A stretch of DNA of 64,000 nucleotides from Segniliparus sp051660745 (GCF_051660745.1 NZ_JBOFQF010000031.1:1-64000); one strand, 5' to 3'; positions 8,230-16,636 are shown, counted from the stretch's first letter. Made by a program: numbers and translations. Notes: generated by a model not told the origin, from the letters alone.

Positions 8230-9585
8230 ATGGGCCGCAACTACGCGCAAGAAACGGACGCCGAAGTCCTGATAGACATCGCAATCCCCCTCAACGCGCG
8301 AGCGGCGCACGAGCTGTCGGAAGGGTACGACAGGGTGAGCAGTCTGCTCATGCAAGCAGACGCTTTCCTCAATGCGTTGTCTTCTGTTGTCTCAGATCAA
8401 CTGTCCGAGCGCTTCGCGGAGGTTTTTTGTGACAAAGCGCGTGCGACTATCATCGGCCCGGCGATGTCGAACGCGGAGAAATGCTCCTATGACAGCGAGA
8501 AGCTCGGCAGGTTCGCAAGCCAAGCGCCGTACGCGCGAGATGCCGCCGAGCACACGAAAAGCGTGTACAGCACTTTCACCGGGGCCTCCCCCCGAACAGG
8601 CGCCGCGCAACCAAGTCCCGCTGTGCTGATCGCCGCCCTCCGCCAGCTACAACGAAGTTTGCAAGCCCTCTACGGCGATCCGGCGACGGACCCGCTCAAC
8701 CTCGCCTCGGACTACCAATCCGAAAGCGGCCACACCACGGTCTCGCCACCGAGAGCATCGACACCCCCCGAGGGAGAGCCTTCGCCAAGCCCAAACAGTC
8801 CCTTGGGACCGCAATACGGACAACCCCAATCCAGCTCTCTCCCCTTGACGGACAACACAGATGGGACGCCGTCCGCCTCCACGCAGAGTTCGTGGGACGG
8901 CCCGTACTCCGGATACACCGGAGCATCCGACGGCGTGTCCACCGCCCTTGAGGGACTCTCGTCTTTGCTCGAAGGTATCGGATCCATTATCTCGAACGTG
9001 GGCGAGAGCATCTCGAGCGTGATCAGCTCCGTCTCCACCGGGGTGGGACAAACCGCTCAATCCGGCACCAGCCAAAGCACCGAAGCGGCTGCCGATCAGG
9101 ACTGGCCCGAAGACGACGGACAAACCGTTGCGGACCTACCTGATCAATATGCCCAACAGCCCGACGATGAGGCGGCAACAACTTTTGCGACATCGGCAGC
9201 TCTTGACTCGTTTCCGGCCGCACAGACCGACGGCGGCCCCGGTGTGGACGCGCGCTTGGCGTCCGAGCCTGCTCCAATGGGCTGGAGCTTGCCCGAGCCC
9301 CGCCATGCCGTTTCTGACGACCTATCGTCGCGGAGAGCCGACGGCAACGGAGCGACCACTCCCATGGCGGGCCCGATCCCGATCACAGCCCGAAGCGGAG
9401 ACGGCGGCACTGCGAGACGGACGCCGAGCTATCTCATCGACAACACGCAGACGGACCACCTGATCGGGAGCCTGCCCGTCGTCCCTTTGAGCGTTCTAGA
9501 GGATCCGTCGACAGGCTTGTGGGAAGCATCGTCCCCCGGAATCGCCAACCACGCCCAACCCATGCCGCCAGGAAGCCCGCTCTAG
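8230..9585 (+). CDS. large low-complexity protein, putative exported partner
   Basis: A 451-residue protein of unknown family. Residues about 20-140 look helical (ELSEGYDRVSSLLMQADAF, LSERFAEVFCDKARATIIG). The rest is rich in Ser, Thr, Pro, Gly and Asp, with a Ser/Val/Ile amphipathic stretch (LSSLLEGIGSIISNVGESI). No Sec signal or transmembrane helix is evident. ATG 8230 is chosen over an earlier in-frame ATG (8176, overlapping the upstream gene) because GGTGGAGG is well placed. A helical N-domain with a disordered tail, next to a small helical partner, resembles ESX-exported proteins such as EspB, but this is inference from architecture only. Confidence 0.55.
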   Translation: MGRNYAQETDAEVLIDIAIPLNARAAHELSEGYDRVSSLLMQADAFLNALSSVVSDQLSERFAEVFCDKARATIIGPAMSNAEKCSYDSEKLGRFASQAPYARDAAEHTKSVYSTFTGASPRTGAAQPSPAVLIAALRQLQRSLQALYGDPATDPLNLASDYQSESGHTTVSPPRASTPPEGEPSPSPNSPLGPQYGQPQSSSLPLTDNTDGTPSASTQSSWDGPYSGYTGASDGVSTALEGLSSLLEGIGSIISNVGESISSVISSVSTGVGQTAQSGTSQSTEAAADQDWPEDDGQTVADLPDQYAQQPDDEAATTFATSAALDSFPAAQTDGGPGVDARLASEPAPMGWSLPEPRHAVSDDLSSRRADGNGATTPMAGPIPITARSGDGGTARRTPSYLIDNTQTDHLIGSLPVVPLSVLEDPSTGLWEASSPGIANHAQPMPPGSPL

Positions 9586-9738
9586 CTCGTCTCGCAATCC
9601 GGCCAATCGAAGAGAAGCCGAACATCCGCAGGCCGACGCGCAAGCCGCACCATCGCCGCCTCATCCATCCGCATCCCCGGCCCCTCAGCACACCGGCAGA
9701 TCTGCATACGAAACACCCGAACCAAGGAGCTAGACAGA

Positions 9739-10470
9739 ATGACTTCTCACAACACTGGCAACACAGATCGAGCGGCGAGCGCACTGCTAGGTTTTCGAGT
9801 GGTCACACGCTCGGAGTGGGCCGCAGACGAGTCGATCATGACTTGGGAGCCCCAGTTCGCCCCCGTGCAAGCGATCACCGTCCACCACACCGGCGAGCTG
9901 TTCGGCGACAACGCCACCGCCGAAGCCGTGCGCGATATCTACCGCTTCCACGCGCTCCCTCCGGAACAGTACCCCGCCCATGGCCGCATCCCCGCTGGGC
10001 GCGGCTGGGGCGATATCGGCTACCAGCTGCTCATCGGGCCCGACGGCGCGGTCTACGCGGGCCGGGCCACCGGCGCCGACGCGTCCCCCGTCTTCCAGCC
10101 CGGCACCACGCCCGCCCCCGCGGTCCCAGTCGTCACCGCCGGACACGTCTACAACTACAATCCGGGCAATATCGGCATCTGCCTGCTGGGCAACTTCGAG
10201 ACCAGCTCACCGACACCAGCCGCTGTCAATGCGCTTACGACCGTGCTCGCCAGCCTCACCAAAAAACTAGCTCTCGACCCCCTCGGAGACATCCACTACT
10301 CCTCTCCCATCAGCTCTCGCACCGCCGACCTGCCTGTCATCTCTGGGCATCGCGACTGGCCCCGCGACAGCGACACACCAGCCACCGAGTGCCCCGGCAC
10401 GTGGCTCGAAGCGAGACTGCCCCTCGTCCGGCAAACAGTCGCCGCAATCAACCGCTGCGAGAACGCATAG
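9739..10470 (+). CDS. N-acetylmuramoyl-L-alanine amidase (PGRP/Amidase_2 type)
   Basis: A 243-residue zinc amidase cleaving the bond between MurNAc and L-Ala in peptidoglycan. Zinc ligands fit His49 or His50 (TVHHTGE), His204 (SGHRDW) and Cys218 (TECPG), with the family's WGDIGYQLLIG and NIGICLLGNF segments. There is no N-terminal signal peptide, unusual for a wall hydrolase unless it is intracellular, phage-like or exported by a type VII system. A good AAGGAG site lies upstream. It follows the helical/low-complexity pair at 7857-9585 and may be their cargo. Confidence 0.85.
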   Translation: MTSHNTGNTDRAASALLGFRVVTRSEWAADESIMTWEPQFAPVQAITVHHTGELFGDNATAEAVRDIYRFHALPPEQYPAHGRIPAGRGWGDIGYQLLIGPDGAVYAGRATGADASPVFQPGTTPAPAVPVVTAGHVYNYNPGNIGICLLGNFETSSPTPAAVNALTTVLASLTKKLALDPLGDIHYSSPISSRTADLPVISGHRDWPRDSDTPATECPGTWLEARLPLVRQTVAAINRCENA

Positions 10471-10542
10471 CTCGAAGCGCGCCACTCGCCCCGCACGGAG
10501 AAAACCATTCGCGCACAAGCCGGGAGCCGAAGCCTCGGCTTC

Positions 10543-10611
10543 ATAGTTTTTTAGTATCGTGCTCAAACGTTCCGATAGCAGGCGCATATAGATATATTCC
10601 TTATGGGAAGC
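10543..10611 (+). promoter_or_regulatory. shared upstream element, copy A (69 bp)
   Basis: Begins ATAGTTTTTTAGTATCG, continues with CGTTCC and AGATAT, and ends TGGGAAGC. Copy B at 11207-11274 has the same order and nearly the same length, and copy C at 12812-12881 is weaker. It lies about 100 bp upstream of the 72-residue secreted protein gene. A candidate coregulated promoter or operator region. Confidence 0.6.
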
Positions 10612-10713
10612 GCACCTCGGTCGAGCCGCTACCTCTCATATTGCTCGCTCCAGCTCACAGCGCAGGGCCTGCGATACATTCGACAGATTCATCGAAGAAC
10701 ATAGGAGATCACT

Positions 10714-10932
10714 ATGAAAAACCTTCTATTCGCCCCCTTGGCTCTCATCATTGCAGGCGCGCTCGCGCCAGAAGCTTTCGCAAAAGAGCCAGATGCCAGC
10801 CCGTATCCCCCGACCTTCAAGACGAAGCAAGCGTGCGAGCAGTGGCTGAAAAGTACGGCTAACAATCCCCAAAAGAGCCCTATCTTCACAAGGTGCACAA
10901 GCTCAGCCCCCGGCACGTGGGTCGTTGGATAA
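10714..10932 (+). CDS. small secreted protein with one Cys pair
   Basis: A 72-residue precursor with a clear Sec signal (MKNLLFAPLALIIAGALAPEAFA) and a mature part of about 49 residues with two cysteines (KQACEQW and FTRCTSS) likely to form a disulphide. An AGGAG site precedes the ATG. No family is recognised. It is the first of four small secreted proteins here, and it sits downstream of element copy A. Confidence 0.65.
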   Translation: MKNLLFAPLALIIAGALAPEAFAKEPDASPYPPTFKTKQACEQWLKSTANNPQKSPIFTRCTSSAPGTWVVG

Positions 10933-10965
10933 CGCCAACGCCCGTCATCTCCGTGTCGGAAACTG

Positions 10966-11095
10966 GACCGAAACTCCTGTGCGCGGCGGCCTCGTTGACT
11001 CTGAAATCTTTCGCGATCTGCGTCAACGGGGCCAATCCCTTGCGGGCGACGGCGACGACATCATGACGGAACTCTGCAGGATACGGCTTGAGCAC
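10966..11095 (-). pseudogene. IS3-type transposase OrfA N-terminal remnant
   Basis: The minus-strand frame starting at 11095 reads MLKPYPAEFRHDVVAVARKG, then APLTQIAKDF, a close match to the N-terminal helix-turn-helix of IS3-family OrfA proteins. After about 40 codons the similarity is lost (frameshift or deletion), and neither an OrfB nor terminal inverted repeats are visible. It is a dead fragment marking past IS activity inside the lysC-asd block. Confidence 0.72.
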
Positions 11096-11206
11096 CAGGT
11101 CGTCTTTCCAGCAAGGAACAAATCCTCATAGATCAGATGGAAACCCAACCCTCGGCAACCCCGGTCGCAACGAGTGAGACAGCGCGCATCTGCCTCCATG
11201 TGCTTA

Positions 11207-11274
11207 ATAGTTTTTTAGCATCGGATTAAGGCGTTTCCAGGGTGAAGCGACACAGATATTGTTTTTGTGGAAGC
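11207..11274 (+). promoter_or_regulatory. shared upstream element, copy B (68 bp)
   Basis: Begins ATAGTTTTTTAGCATCG, identical to copy A at 16 of the first 17 bases, continues with GCGTTTCC and CAGATATT, and ends TGGAAGC. It lies about 47 bp upstream of the secreted protein pair at 11321-12486. Confidence 0.6.
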
Positions 11275-11320
11275 ATCCCAGCCGGGATGTGGACTTTAAT
11301 ATTTCATGGAAGGCGAGGAA

Positions 11321-11971
11321 ATGCGTGTTTTCAGTAAATACGCGGTAGCGAAGACCGCTGCCGCGATCGCGATTGGGGCCGGAGCCATCGGCGGCGGGCC
11401 CATCGCGAACGCCGACGTTCCAGAGGGGAGCAGCGCAAAGATCATCGACGGCGTGGGCAAACTACCCTGCGACAGCGTGATCTACCCGGTGCTGGAGTCG
11501 AAGAACCCGTACACCGAACCCGCGGGAACCAAGCAAACCCTTCCGGTCAACATTGAGTCCACGCTGAAAGTCTCGAACGCGAAGACGACAACGAATCAGG
11601 TCCAAGTTGTCAAGATGACAGGTGTGCAGTTCACCCTCGAATGGGCGCCCAAGTTCGCCGACTCGGCGGCAGGCAAGGCCGGACTCACCTATACCCACCA
11701 GACGACGACCACATACACCGACGGATCCAGCGTGTCGTTCTCGCAGGAGAACACCATCAAGATCAAGCCGAAGGCGAGCGGGCTCACCGCCACGCCCGTG
11801 TACCAGAAGATGCAAGGTTGGGGTGCTCAGTACCGATGCAAGACCGGCTCGTCCAACAAGGAGCGCATCGGCGACGCCAAAAACGTGAAGGTCGATCTTG
11901 TGCTCTCGTCCGGTTGGCAGATCGAGAAGGACGGCAAGCCTGCCTCCAGCGGAGACTACAGCAGCCGATGA
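11321..11971 (+). CDS. secreted beta-rich protein, possible aerolysin/ETX-like toxin
   Basis: A 216-residue precursor with a signal peptide ending near GGGPIANA and a beta-strand-rich mature part. Alternating polar/apolar strands flank a Thr/Ser-rich segment (THQTTTTYTDGSSVSFSQ), followed by NTIKIKPKASGL and a QGWGAQY strand. That order resembles the pre-stem and KVPPG-type return strands of ETX/MTX2-aerolysin pore-forming proteins, though this is pattern reading and not a proven homology. ATG 11321 is preferred over 11306 because AAGGCGAGG is better placed. Its stop overlaps the next start by 4 bp (ATGA). Confidence 0.5.
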   Translation: MRVFSKYAVAKTAAAIAIGAGAIGGGPIANADVPEGSSAKIIDGVGKLPCDSVIYPVLESKNPYTEPAGTKQTLPVNIESTLKVSNAKTTTNQVQVVKMTGVQFTLEWAPKFADSAAGKAGLTYTHQTTTTYTDGSSVSFSQENTIKIKPKASGLTATPVYQKMQGWGAQYRCKTGSSNKERIGDAKNVKVDLVLSSGWQIEKDGKPASSGDYSSR

Positions 11972-12486
11972 AAACGACCACGCTCCGTCGCGCCGCAACC
12001 TTCGGCGCTCTGCTCTGCATCACCGCTCTCGGACCGAACCTTCCCGCGGCTCACGCCGAGGACCAAGGGGTGACACTCGTGGTTTCGAGCAAGGCAGTCA
12101 TTTCAAAGCGAGACAAGATCGACATGGCCACCTACCAAGAGGTCTACAACGTGCATGACAAGTTCGACTACGAATTGCCTCGGGCCTGCACGGTGAAATA
12201 CTCGACCCCGCCGAAGCATGCAGAACCTCTGCCTGGCCCCGATGCTAATTGGATTAGCGTCCAGTGTCCTCCGAACTACGGGTTCAAGACGTTCGACGTG
12301 GACTACAAGTGGAGCTATGACCCGCAGAACGGGAAAGGGGTCATCTCGAAGGCGGTTACCGCGAACTTCCCGGCAGACGGAATGCCCCACAAAAAGCCGG
12401 TCCAGTTTCAGCCTATGCACCCAGGACCCAGTGGGTCCCTCGGCCTGCACGCGAAGCTGATAGTGACGCCGATCATCAACCGCTGA
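11968..12486 (+). CDS. secreted protein translationally coupled to the putative toxin
   Basis: A 172-residue precursor with a Sec signal (MKTTTLRRAATFGALLCITALGPNLPAAHA). The mature part is beta-rich with two cysteines (PRACTV and SVQCPP) and no known family. The start codon overlaps the stop of the upstream gene (ATGA), so the two proteins are made together, probably in equal amounts. It could be a second component, chaperone or antitoxin-like partner of the upstream protein; the sequence does not decide. Confidence 0.55.
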   Translation: MKTTTLRRAATFGALLCITALGPNLPAAHAEDQGVTLVVSSKAVISKRDKIDMATYQEVYNVHDKFDYELPRACTVKYSTPPKHAEPLPGPDANWISVQCPPNYGFKTFDVDYKWSYDPQNGKGVISKAVTANFPADGMPHKKPVQFQPMHPGPSGSLGLHAKLIVTPIINR

Positions 12487-12811
12487 CATCCATCTCTCGC
12501 CGAAAGCCGAGCAAGGGCCCGATGCAGCCTCATGCCCTTGCTGGCGCCTCCGGTCGACACCGCGCCGCAGAGCGGCTTGGTGCCCCCGGTCTGAAAAAAT
12601 ACCGAACGGCGACTGCAAAAACAGCACCGGGAAAGTGTTCCAGCGGTAGCTTGCCGGGCGCGTCAGGAATTTTGCGTCGTCAGCTCGGCGTGACACTCCA
12701 GGCTGTCTCATGAATAAAAAGCGCCCGCATGCCGCGCCAATACAGGATGATAATGAATCTCGCAGGACAGAAGTGTTTCACGCATATCTGGAGCGCCAGC
12801 TTCGCCACATG

Positions 12812-12881
12812 TTAGTTTTAGATAAATATCAGATTGGCTATTGCGTTTTTCGCCGAGATACATTGTAATCTCATATGGAGC
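12812..12881 (+). promoter_or_regulatory. shared upstream element, copy C (70 bp)
   Basis: Begins TTAGTTTTAGAT, contains ATATCAGATT, GCGTTTTTC and GAGATACATT, and ends ATGGAGC. Features occur in the same order as in copies A and B, but identity is lower. It lies about 150 bp upstream of the 104-residue secreted protein gene. The rest of the gap before it (12487-12811) holds no recognisable gene. Confidence 0.4.
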
Positions 12882-13033
12882 AATACTAGCGCTCGATCCA
12901 TATGGTCAGTGCTCTAATTTTACCCGTATTTGTGATGAATACACTATCCTCATCCAATCATCAGAAGGATCGTCGCGCCTTGCCCAAGGCGAGTCTCCGA
13001 ATCTGTAACTGCAGTAAGGGAAGCATTTATACC

Positions 13034-13345
13034 ATGGTTAAATTTAACAGCCTCAAAATTGTCAACATGAGCATCGCGGCAGCAGCGCTCTCGCTATCGC
13101 TCGCGCCGTACGCGCTGGCGGACCCCGATCCTCGATCTCCGAAACCTCCTGTCGAACATGGCGCGGGCGACCCCGGCGCGGGGGAAGGCGCGGCCGCGCT
13201 TGGCGAATACATTTCTTCCCATTGCTACGAGATCATCCACGGCGGAAAGGCAGTCACCGACGCGGTAGCCAAGCAGTTTGGAGTGAAGCCCGATCTCGTC
13301 ACTTCGATGCAAAAACGCTCCTGCGTGCATCCGAACTCTAAGTAA
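13034..13345 (+). CDS. small secreted protein, unknown family
   Basis: A 104-residue precursor starting MVKFNSLKIVN, with a hydrophobic core and a likely cleavage after YALA. The mature region starts with a Pro/Gly/Asp-rich stretch, followed by a helical part with two cysteines (SSHCYEI and KRSCVHP). The frame is open further upstream to 12902, but that part is not signal-peptide-like; 13067 is an alternative start. It is preceded by element copy C and followed by a strong hairpin. Confidence 0.6.
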   Translation: MVKFNSLKIVNMSIAAAALSLSLAPYALADPDPRSPKPPVEHGAGDPGAGEGAAALGEYISSHCYEIIHGGKAVTDAVAKQFGVKPDLVTSMQKRSCVHPNSK

Positions 13346-13355
13346 TAAATAACGA

Positions 13356-13417
13356 GCGCGAACAGTGCCCGGCGGAGCCGTGCCCCCTCGCCCAGCTCCG
13401 CCAGGCACTGTTCGCGC
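13356..13417 (+). terminator. long hairpin after the 104-residue secreted protein gene
   Basis: Two 23-nt arms (13356-13378 and 13395-13417) pair with a single C-A mismatch around a 16-nt loop, 10 bp past the stop codon. No T-run follows. It may terminate transcription from both sides, since a minus-strand gene ends at 13579. Confidence 0.65.
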
Positions 13418-13578
13418 CCCGAAAGACGATCGACACTGATGCACAAAGATCCGAAACCACCCGCCTGCCCGCGTCTGCGATAGCTTCGCCCGAAAACCAA
13501 AAACGACTGAAGCCTGCCGCAAGGGCAGCCATTGCCGCACGCATCCTCGCCACTGCCCGCTGGCGCCTCGATTCAACC

Positions 13579-13857
13579 TCAGCGATGGAGGGCTAGATAG
13601 TAGGAGTGAACAAAACCATCAACGGCCTCGGCGAGACTGCTCGCGCAATCCTCCCAGGATGAATCTTCTTCTGCATCGCCCCTTGCCATGATGCTGAACC
13701 ATGCGTCGCCATCCTGACATTTCTCCCTGATCAAGATCTCGCTGATGCCGTTGATCTTCGCAAAGACCGCGAGGAAGGCCCGCAGCTGTTCATCGGTCAG
13801 TTCATTGGGGGGTGTAATTCGTTCCACACCGGGATTGCTCACGACAGTTCCCGACAT
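13579..13857 (-). CDS. hypothetical protein
   Basis: A 92-residue acidic protein starting MSGTVVSNPG, with a predicted alpha/beta core (LTDEQLRAFLAVFAKINGISEILI, DAWFSIMARGD) and a C-terminal helix (CASSLAEAVDGFVHSYYLAL). No family is recognised. The frame extends upstream to 14085, but that part has no domain-like character. No clear ribosome binding site is present, so the gene call is tentative. It is the only minus-strand candidate between the secreted-protein cluster and asd. Confidence 0.45.
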   Translation of the reverse strand: MSGTVVSNPGVERITPPNELTDEQLRAFLAVFAKINGISEILIREKCQDGDAWFSIMARGDAEEDSSWEDCASSLAEAVDGFVHSYYLALHR

Positions 13858-14272
13858 TGGAGCTTTTCGAGCCGGTCTTGTGTCACCCGAACACGCATAC
13901 GCCCCCCCTAAAACCTTCTCGCAGTTGCGCGCCCGGCTCGAGGAAGACTCCATTGTCATTGCCCATTCCTCGATGCTACCGGGCGCCACCAGCCGCGTCG
14001 AGTCCAGCGTTCTCAGAGTCCATACGGTCGGGTCGCGCTTGTCCAGCGCTACGGGCGCCGAAGCAGCGCCGCCTGACCTGGACACGCCAAAGCCGAGCCG
14101 GGCGCCTCAAGGGCATGCAACCGCCTGAGGACTGGAAGCGGACACGCCACCGCAGGCCGGTGGAACTATCAGCTGCCTTCCGTCCAGTCCCTCGCTGCGG
14201 TTCTGCGGTATGAGAGATCGCCCGCCCGCCGCGCGGAATATATCCGCTTCCGCCATCGCTTAAACTGGAACA
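13858..14272. other. gap upstream of asd without a supported gene
   Basis: About 415 bp between the hypothetical minus-strand gene and asd. Long frames crossing it are antisense or out of frame to asd and show no family signature. The last 60 bp before asd presumably contain its promoter, but no convincing -35/-10 pair was found. Confidence 0.4.
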
Positions 14273-15307
14273 ATGAGCGTACGAGTCGGAGTTGTCGGAG
14301 CGACCGGTCAGGTCGGCGAGCTGATGCGGGCGATCCTCGCCGAGCGCGGTTTCCCGATCAAGGAGCTGCGCTTCTTCGCGTCGGCCCGCTCCGCCGGGAA
14401 GAAGCTCGACTTCGAGGGCCAGTCGATCACTGTGGAGGACGTGGCAGAGGCCGATGTGAGCGGCCTCGACATCGCGCTCTTCTCCGCAGGCGCCACCACG
14501 TCGCGGACGCAGGCCCCGCGTTTCGCCGAGGCGGGAGCCGTGGTGGTCGACAACTCCTCCGCCTGGCGGTCGCACCCCCAGGTGCCGCTCGTGGTGAGCG
14601 AAGTGAACCCCGGAGACATCGCGAACCGCCCGCTCGGCATCATCGCGAACCCGAACTGCACCACCATGGCCGCGATGCCCGCGCTCAAGCCGCTGCACGA
14701 CGCGGCGGGGCTGGCCCGGCTCACCATCTCCACGTATCAAGCGGTCTCCGGGGCCGGGGTCGCCGGAGTCGCGGAGCTCGCCGCGCAGCTCCGCGCGGCG
14801 GCGGACGGGCTTGAGGCGCTGGTCCGCGACGGGAGCGCGATCGCATTCCCGCCGCATTCGGTCTTCCCCGCCACCATCGCGCTCAACGTCGTCCCCGAGG
14901 CGGGCTCGTACGTGGACGACGGCTCCGGGGACACGGTCGAGGACCGCAAGCTGCGGGACGAGAGCCGCAAGATCCTGGGCATCCCCGCGCTCAAGGTCTC
15001 GGGCACCTGTGTCCGCGTGCCGGTCTTCACCGGGCACTCCTTGTCGATCAACGCGGAGTTCGAGCGGCCCATCACCCCCGACCAGGCCCGCGAGGTCCTC
15101 GCCGCAGCGCCTGGCGTCGCGCTGTCGGACCTGCCGACCCCGCTCGCGGCCGCAGGCACGGACCCCTCGCTTGTCGGCCGGATCCGCCAGGACCCGACCG
15201 TGGACGGCGGGCGGGGCCTGTCGCTCTTCGTCGTCGGCGACAACCTGCGCAAGGGCGCGGCCCTGAACACCGTGCAGATCGCGGAGCTGCTCGCGGCGCA
15301 GGCCTGA
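14273..15307 (+). CDS. asd: aspartate-semialdehyde dehydrogenase
   Basis: A 344-residue NADP-dependent enzyme reducing aspartyl-4-phosphate to aspartate-4-semialdehyde, the step after LysC. It has the GATGQVG nucleotide motif (9-15), catalytic Cys129 in NPNCTTM and His255 in FTGHSLSIN. In related mycobacteria asd follows ask directly; here accessory genes intervene, so asd needs its own promoter. The lipoprotein gene 38 bp downstream runs in the same direction. Confidence 0.97.
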   Translation: MSVRVGVVGATGQVGELMRAILAERGFPIKELRFFASARSAGKKLDFEGQSITVEDVAEADVSGLDIALFSAGATTSRTQAPRFAEAGAVVVDNSSAWRSHPQVPLVVSEVNPGDIANRPLGIIANPNCTTMAAMPALKPLHDAAGLARLTISTYQAVSGAGVAGVAELAAQLRAAADGLEALVRDGSAIAFPPHSVFPATIALNVVPEAGSYVDDGSGDTVEDRKLRDESRKILGIPALKVSGTCVRVPVFTGHSLSINAEFERPITPDQAREVLAAAPGVALSDLPTPLAAAGTDPSLVGRIRQDPTVDGGRGLSLFVVGDNLRKGAALNTVQIAELLAAQA

Positions 15308-15345
15308 GCCTTCCGCCGCCGCGTTCGGCGTGCTAGATTCCTCGA

Positions 15346-16242
15346 ATGAGCATTCCTCGGGGGAAATTTTCCGCTTTCGCGAGAAGCAGTCGTCCCCGCA
15401 GAAAACCTGCTGTGCCCGCGCTGCTCGGCGCGGTGCTCGTCGCACTCCTCGCAGGCTGCAACAGCGCGGGCGTGCAACACGACTCGGTGGCGTTCAGCAT
15501 GAAAGACTCTCCCGCGCCCGCAGGCGCAGGGGAGATCGCCAAACGAGACATCGTCACGACGGGCTCCATCGAGATCGTCGCGTCCGACCCGGCGCAGGCC
15601 GCGAACGCCGCGAGCCTGATCACGACCGGCACGGGCGGGCACGTCGACTCCCGCTCCGAGCACATCGAAGGCAGGACGGGCAAACCTTTCGACGAGCTTG
15701 TGCTGCGCATCCCGTCCGACAAGCTCGACCCCGCGCTCGGCGAGATCAAGAAACTGGGCTCGGTCGTCAGGTTCTCGATCAAGAACGACGACGTCACCGC
15801 CAAACGCGTCGACCTTGACGCGCGGATCGCCGCGTTGCAGACCTCGGTCGACCGGCTTCTGGGCATCATGCGCGAGTCGAAGACCGCGGCGGACCTCCTC
15901 AGCGCCGAGACGACGCTGTCGCAACGGCAGTCCGAGCTGGACGGCCTGCGCGCCCAGCGCGCGCAGCTCGGCGACCAGATCAGTCTCGCCACCATCGATG
16001 TGAGCATCTCCGCCACCCCGCCGCCGTCCGCGCCGAGGGAGTACCAAGGATTCTTCGGCTCGGTCCGGCACGGCTGGGACGCGCTGAAGTCCTTCGGCTC
16101 CGTCCTCGGCCTCACGATCGGCTTCCTGCTGCCGTGGCTGTCTGGGCCTGTCTTGATCGGCGCCGCCGTCTATCTGCTCCGTCGCCGGAGCCGGGCGGGG
16201 GCGCAGGAGCCCGAGGAATCTGCCCCGCCGACGGCGCCGTAG
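15346..16242 (+). CDS. DUF4349-family lipoprotein
   Basis: A 298-residue precursor with an Arg/Lys-rich N-terminus, a hydrophobic stretch and lipobox LLAGC (Cys at about 38). The DUF4349 domain starts with KRDIVTTGSIEI and includes a long coiled-coil part (VDLDARIAALQTSVDRLLGIM to LDGLRAQRAQLGDQI). A C-terminal transmembrane helix (LTIGFLLPWLSGPVLIGAAVYLL) and a basic cytoplasmic tail end the protein. Lipid anchoring and the helix place it in the envelope; its role is unknown. Confidence 0.8.
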   Translation: MSIPRGKFSAFARSSRPRRKPAVPALLGAVLVALLAGCNSAGVQHDSVAFSMKDSPAPAGAGEIAKRDIVTTGSIEIVASDPAQAANAASLITTGTGGHVDSRSEHIEGRTGKPFDELVLRIPSDKLDPALGEIKKLGSVVRFSIKNDDVTAKRVDLDARIAALQTSVDRLLGIMRESKTAADLLSAETTLSQRQSELDGLRAQRAQLGDQISLATIDVSISATPPPSAPREYQGFFGSVRHGWDALKSFGSVLGLTIGFLLPWLSGPVLIGAAVYLLRRRSRAGAQEPEESAPPTAP

Positions 16243-16273
16243 CCGCCCGAGCTCGCGCGCCGAGGCCGATCCA

Positions 16274-16612
16274 TCACCAGAAGCCCTGGTCCATGGCCTC
16301 GTCGTACGGCAGGCCGTGCTGCTCTAGTTTGCCCCGCCGGTTCATCGGCATCAGGTAGAACGCGAATTGCAACGCCAAACCGAAGATGAGCGCGCTCACC
16401 GCGCCGCCGATCCACCACTCCCCAGGCACGAACCAGGCCCCGACGATGAACGGCAGCCACGGCACCAGCGACCGGACGACATGCCGGGGCACCGCGTATT
16501 TGCCGGTCAGGTCGTTGAGCACCCACGGCCGCATGGAGTCCGGGAGCCTTCGCCCGAAGCAATAGCCGAGCCATTGCCACGGGGTGGGCCGCCGCCGCTC
16601 AGATTTCGCCAT
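16274..16612 (-). CDS. DUF5313-family membrane protein
   Basis: A 112-residue protein typical of mycobacteria and relatives: RPTPWQWLGYCFGRRLPDSM, then WVLNDLTGKYAVPRHVVR, and two transmembrane helices (LVPWLPFIVGAWFV and IGGAVSALIFGLALQFAFYL). ATG 16612 is preferred over the in-frame GTG at 16618 because GAGGAG is spaced 9 nt from it. Function unknown. Confidence 0.8.
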   Translation of the reverse strand: MAKSERRRPTPWQWLGYCFGRRLPDSMRPWVLNDLTGKYAVPRHVVRSLVPWLPFIVGAWFVPGEWWIGGAVSALIFGLALQFAFYLMPMNRRGKLEQHGLPYDEAMDQGFW

Positions 16613-16636
16613 CGACACACGCTCCTCGGGGGGCGG

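Noticed and set aside
12522..12713. 63-residue frame after the secreted pair
   Set aside because: No signal peptide, ribosome site or conserved feature; left as intergenic.
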